Shown here piece after piece: positions 57,196 through 64,000 of a stretch of 64,000 bases of DNA (position 1 is the first letter of the stretch; the number at the start of each line of letters is the position of its first letter). Source of the DNA: an uncultured Oscillospiraceae bacterium. Lineage in GTDB: Bacteria > Bacillota > Clostridia > Oscillospirales > Oscillospiraceae. The position numbers and the translations under genes are program-made. Below the pieces are notes generated by a model, which was not told the DNA's origin, did not search any database, and was given only the letters and a program-made list of their open reading frames with translations. Location: NCBI GenBank assembly GCA_934659425.1, contig CAKUHU010000003.1, forward strand, positions 85,593-149,592, in the 5' to 3' direction.

Positions 57196-58161
57196 ATGGA
57201 GAGCCTTTACAGTGTAAAGTTATCCAAATTGGTGGAGGATTTTCACCTGGATGTCCTGCGCAAGGGGAAGGGCTACGACAAATGCCTCGTCCGCACGGAG
57301 GATGTAAACCGGCCCGGACTCCAGCTCATTGGATTTTTTGACTATTTTGACCCCATGCGCCTTCAGGTGTTGGGCAAGGTGGAGAACACCTATCTGGGGG
57401 GGCTGAGTGCTGAGCAGAGGAGGAAATCCTTTGAAGACCTGCTGGCGCAGGATATCCCTGCCCTCATCATCACCCGGGGAATGGAGCCTTTCCCGGAATG
57501 CTGGGAGATGGCGGAGAAATATGACCGGACCTTGCTGAGCAGCCAGGACACCACCTCCGGTTTTATGGGAGCGTTGATTTCAGGGCTGCGGAATTATCTT
57601 TCTCCTCGCATTACCCGTCACGGGGTGCTGGTGGAGGTCTACGGTGAGGGCGTGCTCATTTTTGGCGAGTCCGGTGTGGGCAAGAGTGAGACCGCCATCG
57701 AGCTCATCAAGCGGGGCCATCGGCTCATCGCCGATGACGCGGTAGAGATCAAGCGGGTGGGCGCCTATCAGCTGTTGGGCAGTGCGCCAGAATTGATTCG
57801 GCATTACATGGAGCTTCGGGGCATTGGCGTGGTGGACGTTCAGCGGCTTTTCGGCATGGCGGCTGTTAAGGATGTGGCCAACATCGACCTGGTGGTCAAC
57901 CTGGAGCTCTGGCGGGATGGGGCGGTGTATGACCGCCTGGGGCTGGAGGAGCTGACCACCACCATTTTGGATGTGCCCATTCCCGCTGTCACCATCCCCG
58001 TGAAGCCGGGGCGCAACCTGGCGGTGATCGTTGAGGTGGCGGCGATGAACAACCGCCATAAGAAAATGGGCTACAATGCGGCACAGGCCTTTACCGAGCA
58101 GCTCAACAGACATTTTGACGAGGCCCTGGCCGCCCAGACACAAGAGGCGGAGGAGAGCTGA
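57196..58161 (+). CDS. hprK: HPr kinase/phosphorylase
   Basis: A 321-residue enzyme that phosphorylates Ser46 of HPr in response to sugar supply and reverses it with phosphate, steering carbon catabolite control. The N-terminal domain holds TRGMEPFPECWEMAEKYDRT; the kinase domain has Walker A FGESGVGKSETAIELIKRGH, catalytic RLIADDAVEIKRVGAYQLLG, the HPrK/P signature MELRGIGVVDVQRLFGMAAV, and IPVKPGRNLAVIVEVAAMNN near the end. GGGGGAGAG ribosome site at ATG 57196. Single-gene unit with its own promoter and terminator. Confidence 0.97.
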   Translation: MESLYSVKLSKLVEDFHLDVLRKGKGYDKCLVRTEDVNRPGLQLIGFFDYFDPMRLQVLGKVENTYLGGLSAEQRRKSFEDLLAQDIPALIITRGMEPFPECWEMAEKYDRTLLSSQDTTSGFMGALISGLRNYLSPRITRHGVLVEVYGEGVLIFGESGVGKSETAIELIKRGHRLIADDAVEIKRVGAYQLLGSAPELIRHYMELRGIGVVDVQRLFGMAAVKDVANIDLVVNLELWRDGAVYDRLGLEELTTTILDVPIPAVTIPVKPGRNLAVIVEVAAMNNRHKKMGYNAAQAFTEQLNRHFDEALAAQTQEAEES

Positions 58162-58195
58162 ACCGACATACATCTGACTGTGAGGAAATATGGAA

Positions 58196-58238
58196 GCAGG
58201 AACGGAATGCCCTGGGGCATCCCGTTCCTGCTTTTTTT
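58196..58238 (+). terminator. Terminator after hprK
   Basis: GCAGGAACGGAATGCC / GGCATCCCGTTCCTGC stem followed by seven T residues. Confidence 0.9.
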
Positions 58239-58346
58239 GAAATGGGGAAGAAGCGGGATGCACAGTAAATTCACACTTCCAGCTTTGCCCTTTCAGGGTA
58301 ATTAAAGTTTCTGCCGCTATGAGAGTTCCCGATTTGTGAAAATCTC

Positions 58347-58375
58347 TTGCTTTTTCCAAGAAACTGTGGTAAACT
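58347..58375 (+). promoter_or_regulatory. rpsB-tsf promoter
   Basis: TTGCTT (58347-58352), 17 bases, TAAACT (58370-58375). Confidence 0.6.
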
Positions 58376-58381
58376 ACCATA

Positions 58382-58480
58382 GCCTGTGGCAAGTACACAC
58401 ACCCTTGGGATGGCGGTCTTGTGCTCCTGCTGGGAGTAGACCAGGCCAAATGACCGGGGTGGAGGCACCAACAAAAAAGG
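58382..58480 (+). ncRNA. Candidate S2 (rpsB) autoregulatory leader RNA
   Basis: A leader of about 110 bases carries structured, GC-rich segments: CCTGTGGCAAG, CCTTGGGATGGCGGTCTTG, and CAGGCC pairing possibilities around CCTGCTGGGAGTAGACCAGG before ACCGGGGTGGAGGCACC. Firmicutes rpsB genes often have such leaders, bound by the S2 protein itself. Assigned by position and structure only. Confidence 0.4.
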
Positions 58481-58493
58481 AGGAATTTTTACT

Positions 58494-59213
58494 ATGGCAG
58501 TCGTATCCATGAAGCAGCTTCTTGAGGCGGGTGTTCATTTCGGACACCAGACTCGCCGCTGGAACCCCAAGATGGCCAGCTATATCTACACCGAGCGCAA
58601 TGGTATCTATATCATTGACCTGCAGAAGACGGTGAAGAAGCTGGAAGAGGCTTATAACTTTGTCCGCGACCTGTCCGCCGAGGGCGGCACGTTGCTGTTC
58701 GTGGGCACCAAGAAGCAGGCCCAGGAGGCCATTAAGGAAGAAGCTGCCCGCTGCGGCATGTACTATGTAAACGCCCGCTGGCTGGGCGGCATGCTGACCA
58801 ACTTCAAGACAATGCGGGGCCGCGTGGACCGTCTCAACCAGCTCAAGAAGATGCAGGAGGACGGTACCTTTGACATGCTCCCCAAGAAGGAGGTCATGCA
58901 TCACCTGGGTGAGATCGCCAAGCTGGAGAAGTATCTGGGCGGCGTCACCGAGATGCGTAAGCTTCCCTCTGCCCTCTTTGTGGTGGACCCCCGGAAGGAG
59001 CGCAATGCCATCAACGAGGCCCGCAAGCTCCACATCCCCATTGTGGCCATCGTGGACACCAACTGTGATCCCGATGAAATTGATTATGTAATCCCCGGCA
59101 ACGATGACGCCATCCGCGCCATCAAGCTCATCTCCGGCGTGATGGCTAACGCCATCCAGGAGGGACGTCAGGGCGAGGATGCGCCTGTGGCGGAGGCTCC
59201 TGCGGAGGAATAA
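58494..59213 (+). CDS. rpsB: 30S ribosomal protein S2
   Basis: A 239-residue ribosomal protein. It begins [20 protein letters not shown] and has [20 protein letters not shown], the two family signatures, plus [35 protein letters not shown] and [20 protein letters not shown]. Acidic C-terminal tail ([17 protein letters not shown]). AAAGGAGGA ribosome site. Heads the rpsB-tsf operon, preceded by a structured leader. Confidence 0.98.
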   Translation: MAVVSMKQLLEAGVHFGHQTRRWNPKMASYIYTERNGIYIIDLQKTVKKLEEAYNFVRDLSAEGGTLLFVGTKKQAQEAIKEEAARCGMYYVNARWLGGMLTNFKTMRGRVDRLNQLKKMQEDGTFDMLPKKEVMHHLGEIAKLEKYLGGVTEMRKLPSALFVVDPRKERNAINEARKLHIPIVAIVDTNCDPDEIDYVIPGNDDAIRAIKLISGVMANAIQEGRQGEDAPVAEAPAEE

Positions 59214-59232
59214 TCAATCGAATACCGTGATG

Positions 59233-59256
59233 CGCCCGCCCGTGGGTGGGCGGGCG
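59233..59256 (+). terminator. Hairpin between rpsB and tsf
   Basis: CGCCCGCCC / GGGCGGGCG stem with a 6-base loop and a poor T tail (TTCTC). Probably a partial terminator or RNA-processing element that sets the rpsB:tsf ratio. Confidence 0.5.
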
Positions 59257-59299
59257 TTCTCACAATCAACTGTTTATTAAAATGAGGAGGTTTCATAAT

Positions 59300-60214
59300 A
59301 TGGCGATTTCCGCGAAAGACGTGCAGGCTTTGCGCGAGAAGACCGGCGTGGGCATGATGGAGTGCAAGAAGGCTTTGGTTGCCACCGACGGCGATATGGA
59401 TAAGGCTGTTGAATACCTGCGGGAGAAGGGCCTGGCCGCTTCCATCAAGAAGGGCGACCGCATCGCGGCTGAGGGCGCCGCATACGCTGCCGTCATTGAC
59501 GGTGTGGGCGTGGTGGTCGAGGTCAACGCGGAGACAGACTTTGTAGGCAAGAACGAGAAGTTCGTGGACTTTGTTCACGGAGTGGCCGGTGTAGTGGCCA
59601 AGGCCAATCCCGCCGATTTGGATGCGCTGATGGCCGCCCCCTATGGCAATGGCCGCACCGTTCAGGAAGAGCAGCAGGAGATGGTCCTGGTCATTGGCGA
59701 GAACATCAAGGTCCGCCGCTTTGCCCGCTATGACAGCAATGTCAGCGTGGCCTATGTTCATGCCGGCGGCAAGATCGGCGTGCTGGTGAATCTGGAGACC
59801 GACCTGCCTGCGGATAAGGTCGAAGTGGTGGGCAGGGATGTGGCCATGCAGATCGCTGCTCTCAATCCCCGTTTCTGGGATAAATCCCAGGTGGATGACG
59901 CCACGCTGGAGAATGAGAAGAAGATCATGCTGGTCCAGATGGAGAACGATCCCAAGATGGCCGCCAAGCCTGAGAAGGTCAAGGAGGGCATCGTTACCGG
60001 AAAGCTGCGGAAGTTCTATGAGGAGAACTGCCTGTTGCAGCAGGCCTTTGTAAAGGATGGCTCCATGAGTGTGGAGGCCTATATCGCCTTTGCGGCCAAG
60101 GCTGCCGGCGGTACGATCACCTTTAAGGACGCGGTGCGTTTTGAAAAGGGTGAGGGCATCGAGAAGCGTCAGGAGAACTTTGCGGAGGAGATTGCCAAGC
60201 AGCTCCAGAAGTAA
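59300..60214 (+). CDS. tsf: Elongation factor Ts
   Basis: A 304-residue nucleotide exchange factor for EF-Tu. The UBA-like N terminus starts ISAKDVQALREKTGVGMMEC followed by KKALVATDGDMDKAVEYLRE; EF_TS signature EVNAETDFVGKNEKFVDFVH lies after it; and the C-terminal core includes GVLVNLETDLPADKVEVVGR and FAEEIAKQLQK. GAGGAGG ribosome site with ATG 59300; an upstream in-frame ATG lies in the rpsB-tsf hairpin and is unlikely. Second gene of the operon, ended by a strong terminator. Confidence 0.97.
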   Translation: MAISAKDVQALREKTGVGMMECKKALVATDGDMDKAVEYLREKGLAASIKKGDRIAAEGAAYAAVIDGVGVVVEVNAETDFVGKNEKFVDFVHGVAGVVAKANPADLDALMAAPYGNGRTVQEEQQEMVLVIGENIKVRRFARYDSNVSVAYVHAGGKIGVLVNLETDLPADKVEVVGRDVAMQIAALNPRFWDKSQVDDATLENEKKIMLVQMENDPKMAAKPEKVKEGIVTGKLRKFYEENCLLQQAFVKDGSMSVEAYIAFAAKAAGGTITFKDAVRFEKGEGIEKRQENFAEEIAKQLQK

Positions 60215-60256
60215 GGTATGCGTTTTTGCCCGGGGAGTAAAATACGGTCAGGATCG

Positions 60257-60298
60257 AAAACGGACTTGCGGCAATAACTGCCGCAAGTCCGTTTTTTT
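60257..60298 (+). terminator. Terminator of the rpsB-tsf operon
   Basis: AAAACGGACTTGCGGCA / TGCCGCAAGTCCGTTTT stem with continuing T run (seven T). Confidence 0.9.
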
Positions 60299-60371
60299 CT
60301 ATCTGTTTGAAGCTGTGCCCAGACATAGGATTCACACCATGTGAGTTTTCCTCCTTGACGTGGATATCTCA

Positions 60372-60620
60372 TTACAGTTTGCCGCCGTAGACGGGGAAAA
60401 TACTGAATTCCCCGTAGTCCTTGATGTGCTCCATCTGCTTTAGCGTCTCCATGTCTGCTTCGGAGATCGCAAAGCCTACCTGGGCGTTGTCACGCATATG
60501 GTCGGGATCGACGGTTTTGGGCAGAGGCAGGGTCTCAAACTGAGGGGTGTAGCGGATACACAGCTGGGGAACGGTCACACCGTATTTATCTGCCACGGAC
60601 TTGATATGTTTGAACGTTGC
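60372..60620 (-). pseudogene. Aldo/keto reductase C-terminal remnant
   Basis: The minus strand reads HIKSVADKYGVTVPQLCIRY, LPLPKTVDPDHMRDNAQVGF and SEADMETLKQMEHIKDYGEF up to VYGGKL and the stop at 60372. These are the last strands and helices of an aldo/keto reductase, including the NADP-binding PKTVDPDHMRDN piece. The catalytic DYKH half is absent; upstream the frame joins an unrelated fragment. No ribosome site. Non-functional remnant. Confidence 0.7.
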
Positions 60621-60819
60621 CAACGGCTTCACCTATCTTTTCCAGAACATCAAACGTCAAAGCGGCGAGATCGGAAGCTGCCGCCCGCATCTCCGCCGCA
60701 AGTTGGGGATAGGGATCGTGCCAGTCACTGATAGCGCGGGCGGTCTGATAGAGATGGTTTCCGACGCGCCCATATTCGGCGCTCAGCTTCCCAATGGCGG
60801 CAAGGGGACGGTCGGGCAA
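60621..60819 (-). pseudogene. Fragment of an unknown helical protein
   Basis: IGKLSAEYGRVGNHLYQTAR, AISDWHDPYPQLAAEMRAAA and SDLAALTFDVLEKIGEAVG read as an orderly helical C-terminal domain joined directly to the aldo/keto reductase remnant. There is no start site and no recognisable catalytic motif. Likely the tail of another decayed gene. Confidence 0.4.
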
Positions 60820-60902
60820 ATCTGCACAAAAAACACAGAAAATTTTCTGCGGCAGTCGTTCTCATTCTACAAAAAAGACACGGGGAAGTTATGAGGAAGT
60901 GC

Positions 60903-60931
60903 TTGAAAAAGCCTGTGGTTTCCTGTATAAT
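60903..60931 (+). promoter_or_regulatory. Consensus-like promoter in the region before the microsatellite
   Basis: TTGAAA (60903-60908), 17 bases, TATAAT (60926-60931). It points right; the only reading frame it meets first is a 39-codon one (ATG 60939) without ribosome site. Confidence 0.65.
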
Positions 60932-61047
60932 AACCATATATGAAACTACCACCACGCCACGGCAGTACGCGGCGCGATGATGCAGGAGCGATCCTTATGT
61001 CAGCCCCGCCGCATCGAAAATATTTACGGCTTTTTGCGAAAAGGGGC

Positions 61048-61075
61048 TTGACAAAATGAGATTCGTCCCCATAAT
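61048..61075 (+). promoter_or_regulatory. Promoter abutting the (CAGA)14 repeat
   Basis: TTGACA (61048-61053), 16 bases, CATAAT (61070-61075). The predicted start of transcription falls inside the microsatellite that begins at the next base. Confidence 0.65.
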
Positions 61076-61131
<56 letters not shown>

Positions 61132-61183
61132 ATAAGTCTGTCCTTTTCGGCTGTCTCCCAGAGAACGCAAACAATCGATCAAT

Positions 61184-61227
61184 GCGCATTTCGCCTGTGC
61201 TTTTGCACGGGCGGAGTGCGCTTTTTT
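61184..61227 (+). terminator. Terminator closing the microsatellite transcript
   Basis: GCGCATTTCGCCTGTGC / GCACGGGCGGAGTGCGC stem with a TTTT loop, followed by six T residues. Confidence 0.8.
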
Positions 61228-61571
61228 ACGCTTCCAAGAGACTTGCCCCATATTGCGGATTGTAGGCGGGTGCACGATCCGCCGGGGAGGTAATGGAAAA
61301 TATCTGTTGAAAGGAAGGCCGAAAACAAGGCGGCAGAAAATGAGCGATGATGGAGCACCGACGGTTTCGGCTATTTCACTTCCTATGAAAACCGTTTGAT
61401 TTGCGGAAAGGTGGAGTTGCCCTATCTGGAAAAGAGAATGGAGTTTCAAGGGAGGGGATCAGATGTTGGAAAGCTATACCGGATAGCCGAAAGCAGGAAG
61501 CTATCAGAATATGGCAGGCGGCAGGCCTGTTGTAAAATATAAATGAACCTTGTGAACGAGGAGGAACAACT
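61228..61571. other. Leader region before the surface protein, no gene seen
   Basis: No supported gene in about 340 bases. Frames are broken by stops in all directions. The last part holds a TAAAAT box at 61535-61540 and AT-rich AATATAAATG before the strong GAGGAGGAA ribosome site of the surface-protein gene; no good -35 is visible. Confidence 0.4.
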
Positions 61572-64000
61572 ATGAAAAAACGATTATTTGCAGCACTACT
61601 CTGTCTGCTCATGGTGTTCTCGCTGGTGCCGACAGCGGCTTTTGCAGAGGGAACCAATTATGGTTGGTGGTACGACCACATTGATGTAAAGGCGGACGGG
61701 CAATATACCGTATCCGTGGATGGTAAAGCCTACACCCTAAATGGTACCTGGCAGTCAAACAGCATCCAGGTAAAGGTTGGCGAAACCATCTATGATTTCA
61801 GCAAGCATCATGTTCGGTCGAAAAGCGAGGGCGGCAAATGGGAATATGAGATTCGGCAAAACATCGATCCGAACTCCATTTCTTGGAAGTTTGGCACTTA
61901 TGAAATGACCAATGTTTGGGTAAGCGGCCGTATACTTTTTGAGACTGTCCCGGATATTCTGAAAAACATCCTGCCGACCACCAAAGTAAGCCGTAAGACC
62001 TATTACTATGCCGATATCGAGAATATGCAGTATACCGGCGTGCAGGAGTGTACCGGCGGCAATGGCATGAGAAGCGAGGGGGGAGAGGGAACCCCCTCCG
62101 GCCTGGACTTGTATATCACAGCTCAGGGCGCGGGCACTTATATCACCAAAGGCAAACTCGCCATTGAAAAGATTATTGTTGACGAAGACGGAAAGAAAAT
62201 TCAGGATGAAACACCCTTTACTTTCAAAATAACCGGAAACAACGGGATCGACTATGACAACACCATAACGGTAAAAGGCGGCAAAACCGTCACCCTTACC
62301 GATCTCAAAGCGGGTTCGTATACCATCACGGAAACGCAGCAGGCAGGCTATGCCATTTGCGACATTGACGGCAAAGCGACCACCAATTACAGCAAGGATT
62401 ACGTTGTTGTCGCAAAGGATGACGACGCAATTCCCGTCGCACAGTTTACCAATACAAAGCTGACAGATACAGCTTCTGTCAACATCAAAAAGACTGCCAG
62501 CGGCGCAGAGAAGGGCGTTGCCTATCCGAACCCCAAGGTCAACATTTTCAAGGTGAATGGGAATGGAGAACCGGAGGGAAGCGCACTTTTGGGTGACGAT
62601 GTAGAATTGTCGGCCAACGGCGACACTCTCTACCTCACCAAGTATTTTGAACCCGGCCGTTATATCGTGGTAGAAAAAGATGCCGGTATTGACGGGTATG
62701 ACCTTGTCGCCAGCCTTTCCGTAAACGGACAGAATGCTGATGGCATGGTCTTTACGATCAGCGAAGCCGGACAAACCCTTTCCCTTGTGGTGAATAACAC
62801 CTATGCTCCCGTTGCTGCTCCCGAATATGGTGGCCTGACCGTATCCAAGACGGTTTCCGGCAGCGGAGCGGACAAAACGAAGGCGTTTACCTTTACCGTG
62901 ACCGCAACTCTTGACGGAAATGCCCTCACAGGTACCTATGGGGATATGACCTTTGAAAACGGCAGCGCAGTCTTTACCCTGAAGCACGGTGAAAGCAAGA
63001 CCGCATCTAACCTGCCCGTCGGCGTGGAATATACCGTGACCGAGAGCGACAACAGCGACTACACCGTTACGGTAACCGGAGAGGCCGAGGGCACGATCGC
63101 AGCCAATGTCACCGCCGCCGTCGCCTTTAACAACCACCTGGACGAAGATCCCCCGGCTCCCGAATATGGCAGCCTGACCGTATCCAAGACGGTTTCCGGC
63201 AGCGGAGCGGACAAAACGAAGGCGTTTACCTTTACCGTGACCGCAACTCTTGACGGAAATGCCCTCACAGGTACCTATGGGGATATGACCTTTGAAAACG
63301 GCAGCGCAGTCTTTACCCTGAAGCACGGTGAAAATAAGACCGCTTCCAACCTGCCTGCCGGCGCAACATATACCGTGACCGAGAGCGACAATAGCGACTA
63401 CACCGTTACGGTAAACGGAGAGGCCGAGGGCACGATCGCAGCCAATGTCACCGCCCCTGTCGCCTTTAATAACCACCTGGACGAAGATCCCCCGGCTCCC
63501 GAATATGGCAGCCTGATCGTATCCAAGACGGTTTCCGGCAGCGGAGCGGACAGCGCGAAGGCGTTTACCTTTACCGTGACCGCAGCTCTTAACGGAAACG
63601 TCCTCACGGGCACCTATGGGGGTATGACCTTTGAAAACGGCAGCGCAGTCTTTACCCTGAAACACGGCGAAAGCAGGACCGTTTCCAACCTGCCTGCTGG
63701 CGTGGAATATACCGTGACAGAGAGCGACAACAGCGGCTACACCGTTACGGTAACCGGAGAGGCCGAGGGCACGATCGTAGCCAATACAACTGCTACCGTC
63801 GCCTTTAATAACCACCTGGACGAAGATCCCCCGGCTCCCGAATATGGCGGCCTGACCGTATCCAAGACGGTTTCCGGCAGCGGAGCGGACAGCGCGAAGG
63901 CGTTTACCTTTACCGTGACCGCAGCTCTTAACGGAAACGTCCTCACGGGCACCTATGGGGGTATGACCTTTGAAAACGGCAGCGCAGTCTTTACCCTGAA
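61572..64000 (+). CDS. Secreted SpaA/Cna-B-like repeat surface protein (partial)
   Basis: At least 809 codons, open to the right edge. Signal peptide residues 1-25 (KKRLFAALLCLLMVFSLVPT, AAFA). An N-terminal region of about 165 residues is unique. Residues about 193-300 and 305-410 look like SpaA/Cna-B domains (KLAIEKIIVDEDGKKI, GSYTITETQQAGYAI; VNIKKTASGAEKG, GRYIVVEKDAGIDGY). From residue 417 on, 113-residue modules follow (GGLTVSKTVSGSGAD, KAFTFTVTATLDGNALTGTY, YTVTESDNSDYTV, FNNHL), linked by DEDPPAPEYG. The Lys in VSKTV and Glu in TESD suit isopeptide bonds. Pilin or adhesin shaft is likely. GAGGAGGAA ribosome site. A wall anchor is not yet seen. Confidence 0.88.
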   Translation, partial: MKKRLFAALLCLLMVFSLVPTAAFAEGTNYGWWYDHIDVKADGQYTVSVDGKAYTLNGTWQSNSIQVKVGETIYDFSKHHVRSKSEGGKWEYEIRQNIDPNSISWKFGTYEMTNVWVSGRILFETVPDILKNILPTTKVSRKTYYYADIENMQYTGVQECTGGNGMRSEGGEGTPSGLDLYITAQGAGTYITKGKLAIEKIIVDEDGKKIQDETPFTFKITGNNGIDYDNTITVKGGKTVTLTDLKAGSYTITETQQAGYAICDIDGKATTNYSKDYVVVAKDDDAIPVAQFTNTKLTDTASVNIKKTASGAEKGVAYPNPKVNIFKVNGNGEPEGSALLGDDVELSANGDTLYLTKYFEPGRYIVVEKDAGIDGYDLVASLSVNGQNADGMVFTISEAGQTLSLVVNNTYAPVAAPEYGGLTVSKTVSGSGADKTKAFTFTVTATLDGNALTGTYGDMTFENGSAVFTLKHGESKTASNLPVGVEYTVTESDNSDYTVTVTGEAEGTIAANVTAAVAFNNHLDEDPPAPEYGSLTVSKTVSGSGADKTKAFTFTVTATLDGNALTGTYGDMTFENGSAVFTLKHGENKTASNLPAGATYTVTESDNSDYTVTVNGEAEGTIAANVTAPVAFNNHLDEDPPAPEYGSLIVSKTVSGSGADSAKAFTFTVTAALNGNVLTGTYGGMTFENGSAVFTLKHGESRTVSNLPAGVEYTVTESDNSGYTVTVTGEAEGTIVANTTATVAFNNHLDEDPPAPEYGGLTVSKTVSGSGADSAKAFTFTVTAALNGNVLTGTYGGMTFENGSAVFTL
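62820..64000 (+). repeat. Nearly identical 339-bp tandem repeats
   Basis: Units begin at 62820, 63159, 63498 and 63837, exactly 339 bases apart (113 codons). Three full units and the start of a fourth are present; each differs by only a few percent at the DNA level, with units 3 and 4 sharing variants (GACAGCGCGAAG, AACGGAAACGTC) and units 1 and 2 sharing others (GACAAAACGAAG). Confidence 0.95.

Noticed and set aside
61755..63815. A 686-codon open frame on the minus strand
   Set aside because: It is antisense to the repeat surface protein, has no ribosome site or signal, and stays open only because of the repeated, biased codons of the sense gene.

Overview
The window looks like chromosome of an anaerobic, spore-forming, moderately GC-rich Clostridia member, most likely a gut Oscillospiraceae of the Flavonifractor/Lawsonibacter/Oscillibacter kind. 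The evidence is a Firmicutes-style set of housekeeping genes with strong AGGAGG ribosome sites (ffh-ylxM, efp, glmS, mini-RNase III, RqcH, hprK, rpsB-tsf), sporulation-linked proteins (YlmC/YmxH type, CotF-like, LysM-GH18), anaerobic redox proteins (rubredoxin-rubrerythrin, rubredoxin, NfnAB, a 2-hydroxyacyl-CoA dehydratase-type enzyme with its activase) and a SAM-I riboswitch before metK. The genus is an inference.

Layout: 1-1.0 kb holds the start of ffh and ylxM (minus). 1.1-6.9 kb is a tRNA-Leu followed by a heavily decayed integrative/conjugative element: tyrosine-recombinase tail, ParB pieces, small conjugative-element genes, a CPBP protease fragment, a broken lipoprotein, an apparently intact KTR/ArsR-like regulator pair with a clear palindromic operator, and a CHAP-domain transfer protein in pieces. 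7.0-11.8 kb has a LysE exporter, three tRNA-Ser genes, efp, a CD1247-like protein, a sirtuin, a thioesterase, an Smr protein and a formate/nitrite-transporter-like gene with two compensating frameshifts. 12-15 kb is a minus-strand run of three cell-wall hydrolases, then ylmC, glmS and rubrerythrin. 18.0-18.8 kb is a recombination scar (resolvase tail against S-layer-domain remnant).

18.8-26.5 kb carries a cytidylate-kinase-like gene and a TetR regulator, divergent from an operon of a small unknown protein, an MMPL/RND-type transporter with a beta-repeat tail, and a very large membrane-anchored surface protein. This is the best candidate for a poorly described envelope system. 26.8-34.6 kb has rubredoxin, a rhomboid-like zinc-ribbon protein, SAM riboswitch-metK and the complete sufCBDSU operon. 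34.7-46.8 kb has a glycosyltransferase, an O-antigen-ligase-like protein, an NlpC/P60 protein, a MATE pump, mini-RNase III, rqcH, and a response regulator-VanZ-ABC-histidine kinase cassette resembling antimicrobial-peptide resistance loci. 46.9-54.9 kb has nfnAB, three small minus-strand genes and the split dehydratase/activase pair.

55-56 kb is an accessory patch with gene fragments and inverted repeats. 56-60.3 kb has CotF-like proteins, hprK, rpsB and tsf. 60.3-64 kb holds degraded fragments, then a promoter-linked (CAGA)14 microsatellite and a terminator, then the start of a secreted SpaA/Cna-B-like protein built from nearly identical 339-bp repeats that runs off the right edge. All functional names rest on reading the translated sequences; no database search was possible.
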